64,000 nt of DNA from the NCBI GenBank assembly GCA_937136055.1, contig CAKZOD010000103.1:51926-115925 (forward strand). The letters are read 5' to 3'. Below the pieces are notes generated by a model, which searched no databases, was not told the origin of the DNA, and saw only the letters and a program-made list of their open reading frames with translations. Positions 1-8,242 of this stretch are shown here, piece by piece. This DNA comes from an uncultured Oceanospirillaceae bacterium (GTDB taxonomy: Bacteria > Pseudomonadota > Gammaproteobacteria > Pseudomonadales > Balneatricaceae). The translations under genes were made by a program, and so were the position numbers. The first letter of the stretch is position 1, and the number at the start of each line of letters is the position of its first letter.

Positions 1-164
1 GCATTGTGTCGAGATCTATCCTAATTGACTGTACGAATATCAAACACGATAGATAATAGCAGTTGAACAAATAATAACTATTAGACGTTCGGAGACTGAT
101 TAAAAAAACAGCTGTTGGGGACGCAGTGTGGTAAGAGATATTTGAGAAAAAGAAAAAAAGCCTG

Positions 165-482
165 CTAGGGTTGCTCTATATGCTCTAGTACGTAGAGATT
201 ATCGTCGACGTGATCAGCGGGTTCTGCGATAGAGATAGTATAACCCTGTTCACTTAAATGCTGATTAATAGGGCTGTTAAACAATGTACGGCGAAAACTA
301 TTGAAACCGAAATCTTCTTGGTCGTAATAGTGCAAAAGGAAACTATAAAGCGTCTGCAATTTGAATTGCCAGTGCTGAGGGGGCGTTTCTAGGGTGTAAA
401 AAGAGCAGAAACAATCGAGGAATTTTGAGTCTTTTCGGCAAAAAAGTAAAAATGGCTCAATAATTTGTTGGCTATCAAGCAT
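165..482 (-). CDS. hypothetical protein, 105 aa
   Basis: I do not recognise this protein. It is a short soluble protein with no signal peptide or membrane segment, rich in Phe, Tyr, Leu and Gln, with a run of aromatic residues around positions 12-30 and an acidic C-terminal third. It lies 62 bases downstream of cbtB on the same strand and could share its transcript. No convincing Shine-Dalgarno sequence precedes its ATG, so the start is uncertain. It is not CbtA, the usual partner of CbtB, because it has no hydrophobic helices. Coding status is likely but not certain. Confidence 0.55.
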   Translation of the reverse strand: MLDSQQIIEPFLLFCRKDSKFLDCFCSFYTLETPPQHWQFKLQTLYSFLLHYYDQEDFGFNSFRRTLFNSPINQHLSEQGYTISIAEPADHVDDNLYVLEHIEQP

Positions 483-544
483 TAGTGGTAAAGCTTATGT
501 GGCTGGAATAGCGTGTTAATTCCAGCCTCACAGATTGTCACAAT

Positions 545-730
545 TTAGTGACAAGGGAATGCGAAAGCGTGGCGCGCATCGTGGGCAGCATTATGGATAA
601 CATCCATTGGGGCGAAACCAACAAACAGCACTAAAGCCAAACCTAAACCTAGAGCAGCAAAAATTTGAGTTGTGTTAGAAACTGAAATACCAGTAGTATT
701 GGTAAGAGTAGTAGGCTGAGTATTCTGCAT
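545..730 (-). CDS. cbtB: CbtB-like small membrane protein (putative cobalt transport subunit)
   Basis: The 61-residue protein has one hydrophobic helix (about residues 22-40) and ends in a His-rich tail reading HNAAHDARHAFAFPCH, the hallmark of the CbtB family. CbtB is predicted to work with the membrane protein CbtA in cobalt uptake for cobalamin synthesis; the function is predicted, not shown biochemically. I start at the ATG at 730 because GGAG sits 7 bases upstream and the length then matches the family. An in-frame ATG at 799 would add 23 polar residues that the family lacks. No cbtA lies beside it. The leader upstream is unusually long and carries two inverted repeats. Confidence 0.85.
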   Translation of the reverse strand: MQNTQPTTLTNTTGISVSNTTQIFAALGLGLALVLFVGFAPMDVIHNAAHDARHAFAFPCH

Positions 731-801
731 TTTAATTCTCCAGTTCACACTTATCTTTGTTAGTGTGGTTAGGTCATTCCCTAATTGGTTATCTCTCATG
801 T

Positions 802-862
802 GGTGACGGTTGATAGTAGTGCCAATAGCTGCTTGGGGTCCCTAATCAATTTATCAGTCACC
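802..862 (-). promoter_or_regulatory. possible structured leader of cbtB
   Basis: GGTGAC (802-807) and GTCACC (857-862) can pair as a 6-bp closing stem around about 50 bases in the region upstream of cbtB. The position, about 70-130 bases before the cbtB start, would suit a structured 5' leader. I could not find the conserved B12 box of a cobalamin riboswitch, so the class, if any, is unknown. Confidence 0.25.
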
Positions 863-901
863 TTTAATGGATTAAGAGTAGCAGATCTCGTTAGTGAGGT
901 G

Positions 902-953
902 AATGCAGTTGTCAATAAAAACACGGGGATGTCGCAATGAGAACAACTGCATT
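902..953. repeat. 11-bp perfect inverted repeat between cbtB and the LysE gene
   Basis: AATGCAGTTGT (902-912) is repeated exactly in inverted form as ACAACTGCATT (943-953), with a 30-base spacer. It lies just past the 3' end of the LysE-family gene and far upstream of cbtB. It could be a terminator-like hairpin for the LysE gene (no U-tract on that strand) or a regulator site for cbtB. Confidence 0.5.
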
Positions 954-974
954 ATCTTAATCTAAGGTTTTCGC

Positions 975-1595
975 TTAGCTAACGCCTAGCCAGCAACCGA
1001 CGAGCACCATCAAAGAGCCTGAAATTCGATTCATCAGCTTTACATTGTTCTTATTGAGTAGCAAGTGGCGCAATGCTTTTCCTCCGCAGGCATAGATCAT
1101 CAAAGCGGTAAATTCTAAAGTGACTAATAACACGATGATAACTGTGAGTTGACTGCCAAGAGGCTGCTTCGCGTCGATAAAAGAAGGTAGCAATGCAATC
1201 ATAAATGCCCAGCCCTTGGGGTTGGCAATGGCGGTTATAAAGCCATTGAATGCAAGCTCCTTGGCAGTAACTTGGCTGTTACTACTTTGCCCTGTGGTAA
1301 TGACTAAGCGGCCACGGGATTGCCACATTTGATAGCCCAGCCAAATAAGGTAGGCAGCGCCAATAAATTTAAAAACGAAAAATACTTGCGGCAACTTCAG
1401 CATCAATGTCGCGACACCTAACGCCGCACCTAGTGCCACGATAGTAATTCCTATCAATTCCCCGTACATCATATATAGGGTTTTTCTGACACCAATAGAC
1501 ATACCAAGTGTCAAAGCTAGCAGCATGCACATCCCAGGTGTGAGAGAGACAAAGAAGAAAGTTGGGATAAAAAGCGCAATCAGAGTGAGCGACAT
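975..1595 (-). CDS. LysE/RhtB family amino-acid exporter
   Basis: This 206-residue inner-membrane protein has about six hydrophobic helices and the N-terminal LysE/RhtB pattern: a first helix followed by TPGMCMLLALTLGMSIG (about residues 19-35), then a helix ending in AAYLIWLGYQMW. Members export amino acids such as lysine, threonine or homoserine lactones by proton antiport. The substrate here cannot be predicted. The length is typical for the family. It is monocistronic, with no same-strand partner close enough to suggest an operon. The ribosome-binding site is weak. Confidence 0.88.
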   Translation of the reverse strand: MSLTLIALFIPTFFFVSLTPGMCMLLALTLGMSIGVRKTLYMMYGELIGITIVALGAALGVATLMLKLPQVFFVFKFIGAAYLIWLGYQMWQSRGRLVITTGQSSNSQVTAKELAFNGFITAIANPKGWAFMIALLPSFIDAKQPLGSQLTVIIVLLVTLEFTALMIYACGGKALRHLLLNKNNVKLMNRISGSLMVLVGCWLGVS

Positions 1596-1684
1596 TAGTG
1601 AGTCTCAATTAGCTAGATAAGTGAATAGAAACATTTTAGAAGTAGTTGCGATGAAACATTGTTATGTCTCATCGCTGTTTAGCT

Positions 1685-2533
1685 TTAACGAAGTTGTTCG
1701 AAGGTAGGGAAAGGTTGCCCGTCGTCACGCTGTAGCCAATTAAATTCAGGGTACTGAGCCTGACCATCAACAATATGTAAAGTGTAGGCGTGGCGTGTTT
1801 TAGGTGAGCGATTTGCTTTAGAAAAATGCGGGAAGCGGCCATCAAATATGATTAAAGTACCCGCTTTTACTTCAAGGGGTACGAAATCTGCTTCATCGTA
1901 TTTGTTATCTGCAAGCTGGGTAAACTCGACACCTTCGTTATTAGGCTTACGCTTCATAATTTTTTCGAGGGCTGTTTTCTGGCCGCCAGGTAAGCCCCAC
2001 AAGCAGCCATTTTCTTGAGTGGCATCTTCAATAGCGAACCAAAAGCCAACGACGCTTAACGGGTCGGTGTACAAGAAGGTAGAATCTTGATGGATGTTAA
2101 CTTCACCACCAATTCTTGGCTGCTTAAAGATATACATACTTTGCACAACACGAGGGTCAGTTAAGCCAATTTGTTGGCAAATGCTTTCCAGCTTTGGATC
2201 ACTACTAAACTCTCGAAACTGAGGGTCGTTGTGATGCATAGCATGACCAAGTTTGTTGATCGCTTTATTTTGTTCAACACACAATTCACCCTGTTCATTG
2301 ATCGCTTCCTCTTCAAAGAAGCAGCGCACTTTGTCTCCAGAATTTAAAAAGTAGCCATCGGCATTGCGCTGCTGCTCTTTGGTGGAGAAAACCGAAATAT
2401 CGCTGGCGGTAAATTCATCGACGATTTGCTCGGCTCGCTGTTTTAACTGTTGGCATGAAAGCAGGCTCTTAAAATCTTCAATGACACAGTACCCATCACG
2501 TTGATACTGGCTAAGTTGAGCGCTATTAAGCAT
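1685..2533 (-). CDS. phytanoyl-CoA dioxygenase (PhyH) family Fe(II)/2-oxoglutarate oxygenase
   Basis: The 282-residue protein has the iron-binding facial triad of the PhyH family: HQD at residues 148-150, a distal His at about 236 (GRFPHFSKAN), and an Arg about 11 residues later that would hold 2-oxoglutarate. PhyH enzymes hydroxylate lipids, osmolytes or small natural products; the substrate here is unknown. I start at the ATG at 2533 because GGAG lies 6 bases upstream; an ATG at 2545 overlaps that Shine-Dalgarno sequence. The gene stands alone, so context gives no pathway. Confidence 0.85.
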   Translation of the reverse strand: MLNSAQLSQYQRDGYCVIEDFKSLLSCQQLKQRAEQIVDEFTASDISVFSTKEQQRNADGYFLNSGDKVRCFFEEEAINEQGELCVEQNKAINKLGHAMHHNDPQFREFSSDPKLESICQQIGLTDPRVVQSMYIFKQPRIGGEVNIHQDSTFLYTDPLSVVGFWFAIEDATQENGCLWGLPGGQKTALEKIMKRKPNNEGVEFTQLADNKYDEADFVPLEVKAGTLIIFDGRFPHFSKANRSPKTRHAYTLHIVDGQAQYPEFNWLQRDDGQPFPTFEQLR

Positions 2534-2697
2534 GTTTATCTCCAATGAGGGCTATTTAATTCGGGCTAAGTTTAGGTTGCTAGGCAAGTTTAGCGACCTC
2601 TAATTTACGCTCTTACACCGAGCAGTAGACCCCTGTTAAACGGTAGTATAATTAAGCAGGCAATAATAAAGTAAGTTAGTTGATGCGGCAATCTTCC

Positions 2698-4134
2698 TCA
2701 ACTAACAATTACTTGATTACGGCCATTGTTCTTTGCTTTTAAAAGAGCCTGATCGGCACGTAAAATAAGATCGGCAGGTTGGTCTTTCGCAGTGTTATTT
2801 GCCACACCTGCGCTCCACTGAATGTTGAAGTGCTGCTGTTGATGTGAAAATTGGTGCTCGCTAAAAAGCTGCTGAATTTTTAATACTATTTCTAGTGCTT
2901 GGTCAGCGTTAGTGTCAGGAAATAAAATGACAAACTCTTCGCCGCCCCAGCGACATAAAACATCCGACTTACGTATCGCGCCTTTAAGCAGCTGTGCGGC
3001 TTCTTGAAGGACTTTATCACCGAACGGGTGACCGTAAAGATCATTGATACTCTTAAATTTGTCGATATCAAGAATCGCTAAGCTCAGGGAACTGCCTTGT
3101 CTAGCAGCACTGTGAAATCTTTGCTCTAAAATAGGATCAAACATTTGACGGTTATTTAGGCCAGTTAACTTATCAGTAGTTGCCATTTCTTCGAGTTTAC
3201 TTTGATAGTTGCTCAGCGTTAACCAGGCTAATGCAAGCACCACGACAGTGACGATTAGTGAAATGAGTAGATTGAGCATTAATGAGTCAAATAAGTCGTT
3301 ATCGATACTTTGGCTGTTTTGACGAATAACCAAATACCAATCGAATTCTTCAATGTAGCGACTGTTCAACAGTATCTTTTTGTCGCCTTGCCAAAACTCG
3401 ATAGTGGCGCTCTTTTGAGTTAATAGCTTGTCTTTGATAGTGCTGCCATCGGCGAGTGAGTGGTTCAAATCAATATTGCCACTAAAGCTTGAGCTATGCA
3501 GTGTAGCTTTGCCCTTTTGATCAAGGAAAAAAACGTCTCTTTGATATTTGTTTTGGTAGCTCTCAATTAAATTGAGCACTTTATTCAGCGCTAAACCTAC
3601 ACCTGTTATACCCAGGAAATTATTATTGCTATCAATGAGTTTATAATTAATAAAGACGGTGAGTGTATTGTTAGCATACTGGTCATAATCAATATTAATT
3701 TGGTGAGTTCCCGGTGCTTTTTTAGCGAGGAAATACCACTGGTCGACGTTAGCATCAGGTGATATTTTCTTAAAAAATCCACTAGTGTGGTAATACTTGA
3801 AACTTCTATTTGAGATGAAAAAACTGGTGACCGTGCCGTATTTGGTTTGAATATTACGCAGATAATTGGTGACTTTTGATTCATCCCCTTCACCATTGAT
3901 CACCCAGTCTTGTAAAAAGCTATCATTTGCCATTAATGAAGAAATCAAGATAGGCTTTAATAGATCTTGCTGAATTTCAGAGTAAATATTATCGCCAATT
4001 AAAGGCAAGGTATCAGTTGATATTTGATGGGTGAGTGAATCTCTCGCGACAAAGTAACTGACCATGCTGGTAGTAATGAAACCCAGGGAGAGTATGGCGC
4101 AGAGCACCAGCATTATTTTAACTTTCTTAGACAA
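2698..4134 (-). CDS. membrane diguanylate cyclase with periplasmic sensor domain
   Basis: An N-terminal transmembrane helix (about residues 8-28) is followed by a periplasmic region of about 250 residues that looks like a Cache-type sensor. A second helix (about 285-305) and a C-terminal GGDEF domain complete it. The active site reads GGEEF at about residue 397, and an RxxD inhibitory site (RKSD) lies exactly five residues before it, so c-di-GMP synthesis with product feedback is expected. The start is not certain. The longest frame begins with GTG at 4194, but the TTG at 4134 gives a conventional MSKKVKIML start preceded by GCAGG. The chemoreceptor gene lies upstream on the same strand. Confidence 0.88.
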   Translation of the reverse strand: MSKKVKIMLVLCAILSLGFITTSMVSYFVARDSLTHQISTDTLPLIGDNIYSEIQQDLLKPILISSLMANDSFLQDWVINGEGDESKVTNYLRNIQTKYGTVTSFFISNRSFKYYHTSGFFKKISPDANVDQWYFLAKKAPGTHQINIDYDQYANNTLTVFINYKLIDSNNNFLGITGVGLALNKVLNLIESYQNKYQRDVFFLDQKGKATLHSSSFSGNIDLNHSLADGSTIKDKLLTQKSATIEFWQGDKKILLNSRYIEEFDWYLVIRQNSQSIDNDLFDSLMLNLLISLIVTVVVLALAWLTLSNYQSKLEEMATTDKLTGLNNRQMFDPILEQRFHSAARQGSSLSLAILDIDKFKSINDLYGHPFGDKVLQEAAQLLKGAIRKSDVLCRWGGEEFVILFPDTNADQALEIVLKIQQLFSEHQFSHQQQHFNIQWSAGVANNTAKDQPADLILRADQALLKAKNNGRNQVIVS

Positions 4135-4400
4135 AATTGGCCTGCGAGTAACTGTTAAAATGTAAAGTAGTATTTCTTGCTCAGCTAACAACACTGACTA
4201 TTTTTCGCTGTGCGCGTGTGTAATGACCATGAGGGTCAATTAAGCAATGCTCTTAATAGAGCGCAATACTTCACTGTATTTATAAAATCATATTACACTA
4301 TTTATATTTAACCCATAGTGAAAGAAAGGGAATTTATATATTTTTCAAACAATTGCTTTAAAGGAAAAGGCTGGGGTGTTGGGGTGATTTAGAGGAGGAT

Positions 4401-4429
4401 ACCGAGTATTTGTTCGGGGAATACTCGGT
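4401..4429. terminator. hairpin between chemoreceptor and diguanylate cyclase genes
   Basis: ACCGAGTAT (4401-4409) pairs perfectly with ATACTCGGT (4421-4429) around an 11-base loop. It begins 19 bases past the stop of the chemoreceptor gene. There is no strong U-tract on the minus strand, so it may terminate weakly or stabilise the mRNA 3' end. Confidence 0.5.
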
Positions 4430-4447
4430 GTTTTCAGTACAGGCAGA

Positions 4448-5986
4448 CTAATGGAAGGTTTCTTTTAGCTTTCGCATCATCAGTGTTTTTTGATGGATTT
4501 CATCACCGTTGCTTTTAACGATAGTTGCAAGTTCTGCATTTTGCTGTGAGATCTCGTCAATTTCCTGCAAACTATGTGTAAATTGGTGGGCAACGCTTTG
4601 CTGCTGTTCTGTAGCGGAGCTAATTTCTAGCGTCATGTTGCTCACTTGTTTCATTAGATGGGTAATGTTATCAATCGAATCACGGGTTAATTGACTATCA
4701 CTAGCACATTGCTCTGATTGGCTTTGGCTATGCCTCATCATCTCACTAAAACTTTGTAGAACCTCTTGTAAATGCAAAATAGAATCTTGAATGTTAGCGG
4801 CTGCATCTTGCGTACGCTTTGAAAGATTACGCACTTCATCAGCAACAACTGCAAAGCCGCGTCCTTGCTCACCTGCTCGTGCCGCCTCGATTGCAGCATT
4901 GAGTGCTAATAGGTTTGTTTGAGCTGCTATGCCGTTGATCTCGTTCATAGTTTGGCTAATAGTATTGGCACTTTCAATCATCCCATTCGCAGTGTTAGAT
5001 GCGTTTTCAACATTGCTCGATAGGTCGTTAATCTTTTGCTGATTTTGCTGAATGAAGCGCGTTGCCTGTTTGCATTCTTGATAGACACTTTTCACTTGAT
5101 CGTGAGTGTTCAGCGTATTGTGATTAACTGACTCAATACTTTGGTTAAGCTCTTCAAGGGAGTCGAGTAAGTGAGAGAGCTGTGCTTTCTCGCGCTCAAT
5201 TTCATTGAGTGATAACGTTGATGAGCTATCTAAATTGTTTGAGATATCAGCTAATTGCGTGCCTATATCTAGACCTCTTCCCAACACCGTGCGAATTCTT
5301 GCCTGCATCAGTTGGTAGTGATATTGGCTGATAGCAACGAAACCTTTACCACTAATTATCAACCGTGTAGGGCTGTCAGATTTTTGTGCTAAAGATTTAC
5401 TGTAGCGCGGGAAGCGAATGAGCTCTTCAGAGAAAATGCCCCAAATTGCGCCAACTAACACAATATCTAAGGCAATAGTCGCGAATGTGTTTTCAAAGTA
5501 GAGTTGTAAGCCAATGCAAAGCACAGCAACTATTGAAAATAGAACGTATTTGTGGAGGCTGTTTGCATGAAAGTCGGTGATTTTTTTGTTGCGGTTAATA
5601 TCTTGATAAAGCGCTGCAGCATCTTTTTTAAATTGCGCTTGTGGTTTAACCCGAACAGATTGGTATCCAATCACGTCATTGTTTTTATAAAGCGGTGTGA
5701 CATAAGCATCAACCCAATAATAACCACCATTTTTACAGCTGTTCTTGACGAGCCCTCGCCAAGCTTGTTTGTCTTTTAGTTTCTGCCATAAGTCAGCGAA
5801 TGCAGCTTTGGGCATATCTTTGTGGCGAACGATATTGTGGTTTTGGCCGATTAACTCTTCCCGAGAAAACCCGCTAATTTGGCAAAAAGTGTCGTTTACA
5901 TACGTAATCACGCCTTTCAGATCAGTGATTGAAACGAGCTGTTGATCGTCAGAGACTTGTGTCTCAAGCTCTTGAATATTGCTCAT
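4448..5986 (-). CDS. Aer-like PAS-containing methyl-accepting chemotaxis protein
   Basis: This 512-residue receptor has a cytoplasmic N-terminal PAS domain (about residues 15-120). It carries the segment NIVRHKDMPKAAFADLW, typical of the FAD-binding PAS of Aer aerotaxis receptors. A hydrophobic hairpin follows (about 145-190), with no periplasmic sensor domain, and then a long MCP signalling domain. The CheA/CheW-contacting tip is intact (GIAAQTNLLALNAAIEAARA, about residues 355-375, then GEQGRGFAVVADEVRNL). A role in redox or oxygen taxis is inferred from this architecture. No chemotaxis genes are adjacent. Confidence 0.93.
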   Translation of the reverse strand: MSNIQELETQVSDDQQLVSITDLKGVITYVNDTFCQISGFSREELIGQNHNIVRHKDMPKAAFADLWQKLKDKQAWRGLVKNSCKNGGYYWVDAYVTPLYKNNDVIGYQSVRVKPQAQFKKDAAALYQDINRNKKITDFHANSLHKYVLFSIVAVLCIGLQLYFENTFATIALDIVLVGAIWGIFSEELIRFPRYSKSLAQKSDSPTRLIISGKGFVAISQYHYQLMQARIRTVLGRGLDIGTQLADISNNLDSSSTLSLNEIEREKAQLSHLLDSLEELNQSIESVNHNTLNTHDQVKSVYQECKQATRFIQQNQQKINDLSSNVENASNTANGMIESANTISQTMNEINGIAAQTNLLALNAAIEAARAGEQGRGFAVVADEVRNLSKRTQDAAANIQDSILHLQEVLQSFSEMMRHSQSQSEQCASDSQLTRDSIDNITHLMKQVSNMTLEISSATEQQQSVAHQFTHSLQEIDEISQQNAELATIVKSNGDEIHQKTLMMRKLKETFH

Positions 5987-6393
5987 GAGCTATACCTACC
6001 TTGTATTTGATGCGTGGAGAGAAGTTAATGACGCTAAAAAGTGACAAAAATATATTATATGCAATTTTAACCTAACTAAATCTGAATAAAAAATGCAGGA
6101 ACATTGAAACCCGCCTATATAACTCGGTTTGTGGAGGCTATCTGATTGAATGTGAAGATATAAATGCGTTGAAATTTTTATTGATGTTTTTTCACTAGCG
6201 GTGTTTTATATTGCAATAAATGATTAAAAACTTTGATTAAAGCCTTTGCATGATTACGGTATTAGGTGATGGCAAATTAGAAATAAGCTCAGAATCCTCA
6301 TGTATACCTATAGCTTTCGCTTGTATTTAGCTTGTCTCACTGTTAATTGCTACTTCGTGCGATTATCTCAATTTTAAAGATTAGGAATGTTAA
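5987..6393. other. 407-base intergenic region between divergent genes
   Basis: This AT-rich region separates the chemoreceptor and SDR genes, which are transcribed away from each other, and must hold both promoters. I see no recognisable operator, RNA or small coding frame. The only clear signal is the AGGA ribosome-binding site 7 bases before the SDR start at 6394. Confidence 0.5.
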
Positions 6394-7113
6394 ATGCAGA
6401 ACTTGAAAGGCAAGAAGGTAGTAGTGATAGGTGGTACTTCGGGTATTGGTTTAGCGGTTGTAAATGCGGCTGCTCAAATGGGCGCTATTGTATTTGCAGC
6501 GGGAAGAAGCCAGAAAAATATCGATAAAGCGCGCACCAGTTGTTCGTACAGTGTTGAGTTTCGCACGGCGGATACACATGATGTGGATAGCTTAGTAAAA
6601 CTGTTTGAAGAAGTGGGTGAAATTGATCATTTAGTCTCTGCAGCAACTGGAGCCGAGCGGACAATTGCACCGTTTATGCAGCAAAGTGCTGAGCAATTTT
6701 CTGCTGCATTTGAGAAGTTTTGGGGTTATACCCATGTGGTACGCAACGGTGAGCCTTATGTGAAAGAAAATGGCTCTATCACTTTAATAAGTGGTACGCC
6801 TGCGCGCAAGTATAAAAGTGGCTCTTCATCGCTAAGTTGTACAGGTGGGGCAGTAGAGGCCTTTGTTAAAGCTCTTGCTATAGAGATCGCGCCAAAACGT
6901 ATTAATGCAGTATCACCTGGTTTAATCGATACGGCGATGTGGGATGGTTTTGGTGATAATAAACAGCAGCAATTAGCAGATATGACAGCGAATATTCCGC
7001 TAGGGCGTGCAGGTTTACCTGAGGAAGTAGCTAACGGCGTTATTTTTGCAATGACGACGAATTATGCAACCGGCACAACCATTGATGTTGAGGGCGGCAT
7101 GCTCATTTCTTAA
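6394..7113 (+). CDS. short-chain dehydrogenase/reductase-like protein lacking the catalytic Tyr-Lys pair
   Basis: The 239-residue protein has a Rossmann fold with the nucleotide-binding motif GGTSGIG at residues 13-19. It also has the SDR C-terminal segment INAVSPGLIDTAMW (about 160-173) and a typical DVEGGMLIS end. The active-site YxxxK of classical SDRs is replaced: aligned on the following AVEAFVKALA, Tyr becomes Leu147 and Lys becomes Gly151. A subgroup of SDR proteins without these residues exists, and their activity is unclear. The AGGA at 7 bases supports the start. It is a single gene. Confidence 0.85.
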   Translation: MQNLKGKKVVVIGGTSGIGLAVVNAAAQMGAIVFAAGRSQKNIDKARTSCSYSVEFRTADTHDVDSLVKLFEEVGEIDHLVSAATGAERTIAPFMQQSAEQFSAAFEKFWGYTHVVRNGEPYVKENGSITLISGTPARKYKSGSSSLSCTGGAVEAFVKALAIEIAPKRINAVSPGLIDTAMWDGFGDNKQQQLADMTANIPLGRAGLPEEVANGVIFAMTTNYATGTTIDVEGGMLIS

Positions 7114-7341
7114 CGCTAATACGTATTCACGGGACAGGCGATAAAGTCATCAAAAGCAGGAAGTCATTTTGATGACTGTTATTTATATCTATGGCGCTTG
7201 TCTCGTGCTTAAAGTTTAATTTTCTCTCCTTGTTTTATCTAGTGTTGCGCAGCCTAACGCTTTGTACATGCCTTCACATTTTCAGCTTATACTGTTTTCT
7301 AGTCTACAGAGTAGTTGCAATGTTACTAAATCTTATAATAT

Positions 7342-7360
7342 GATAATGGTAATTAATATC
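7342..7360. promoter_or_regulatory. Fur box upstream of the Ton2 operon
   Basis: The 19-mer GATAATGGTAATTAATATC matches the Fur consensus GATAATGATAATCATTATC at 16 of 19 positions. It lies 36 bases before the first gene of the TonB2 operon, where an iron-loaded Fur dimer would block the promoter. This matches the iron/heme function of the genes that follow. Confidence 0.85.
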
Positions 7361-7396
7361 ATTTAGATTATTAAAAGTATCTACTAAAAGTAAGTT

Positions 7397-8242
7397 ATGA
7401 AAACCACCTCTCAAGCTTTAAACACATTTATACATCGTTATTGGCAAGCCCCCTTTTTTTTATTAATGCTGATGGTTTGCGCTAATGCATTCGCTAGCAC
7501 TATTACAGAACTTGAAAAACAAAGCCTAAAAGGGCAAGTAAAAAGCGCTACTGTACAAGGCGAAATTGATCGCTTGTACAGTGAAGAGCAGCAGATGGAT
7601 CAGCAGTATAGAGCGCTTTTATCTCAATTATCGGCATTAGAAAGTAGTAATGTTGAGTTGCAAAAGCGTATTGACTCACAGCTAAGTCAGCAAAGTAATT
7701 TGCAGCAACAGCTTGAATCTGTCGCTCAAATAAAACGTGAAATCACCCCGTTAATGACTCAGATGCAACACAGCTTAGTTGAGTTTGTGCAGGCGGATTT
7801 GCCGTTTTTGAAAGCACAGAGATTACATGCGCTCCAGCAGCTGGATAGCTATTTGGCAGATGTTGAAAATCCATTGAGTAGCAAATATCAAAAGCTCCTA
7901 GAAGCTTTTGAGGAGCAAGCTGAGCTTGGCTATTCAATGACCAGTTATCAAGGGTTGATGGCATTTGAAGGGCAACAAGTACAAGTTGATTTTCTGCGTT
8001 TAGGGCGAGTAGCTTTGTATTACCAAACTTTAGATGGCGAGTACTCAGCGCGCTGGTCTAAGCAAGCAGATCGCTGGATAACTTTGGATGATCAATCATC
8101 AAAGTGGCTGGGTAAAGCGATAGCGGTAGCACAAGGGGCAACAGTGACGGGTTTATTAGCATTAGACTTTGCAGGCCTAGCATACCCGCCATCAGGAGCA
8201 GGCGCTGATAAACGACAAGCAAGTGGGAGTGAAGCTCAGTGA
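7397..8242 (+). CDS. DUF3450 periplasmic coiled-coil protein of the TonB2 system
   Basis: The 281-residue protein has an N-terminal signal peptide ending near residue 33 (NAFAS), then a long Gln-rich coiled coil (about 35-120) and the C-terminal DUF3450 region with aromatic and acidic residues (ALYYQTLDGEYSARW). DUF3450 genes are the usual first gene of TonB2-TtpC operons in Vibrio and other marine gammaproteobacteria. Their exact role in energising outer-membrane receptors is not settled. The stop overlaps the GTG start of the ttpC-like gene by four bases, so translation is coupled. A Fur box lies just upstream. Confidence 0.88.
   Translation: MKTTSQALNTFIHRYWQAPFFLLMLMVCANAFASTITELEKQSLKGQVKSATVQGEIDRLYSEEQQMDQQYRALLSQLSALESSNVELQKRIDSQLSQQSNLQQQLESVAQIKREITPLMTQMQHSLVEFVQADLPFLKAQRLHALQQLDSYLADVENPLSSKYQKLLEAFEEQAELGYSMTSYQGLMAFEGQQVQVDFLRLGRVALYYQTLDGEYSARWSKQADRWITLDDQSSKWLGKAIAVAQGATVTGLLALDFAGLAYPPSGAGADKRQASGSEAQ

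Noticed and set aside
700..960. Cobalamin riboswitch upstream of cbtB
   Set aside because: Some fragments (an AGGGA word and a closing stem) look suggestive, but I could not find the conserved B12 box or the core pairing order, so I do not call it.
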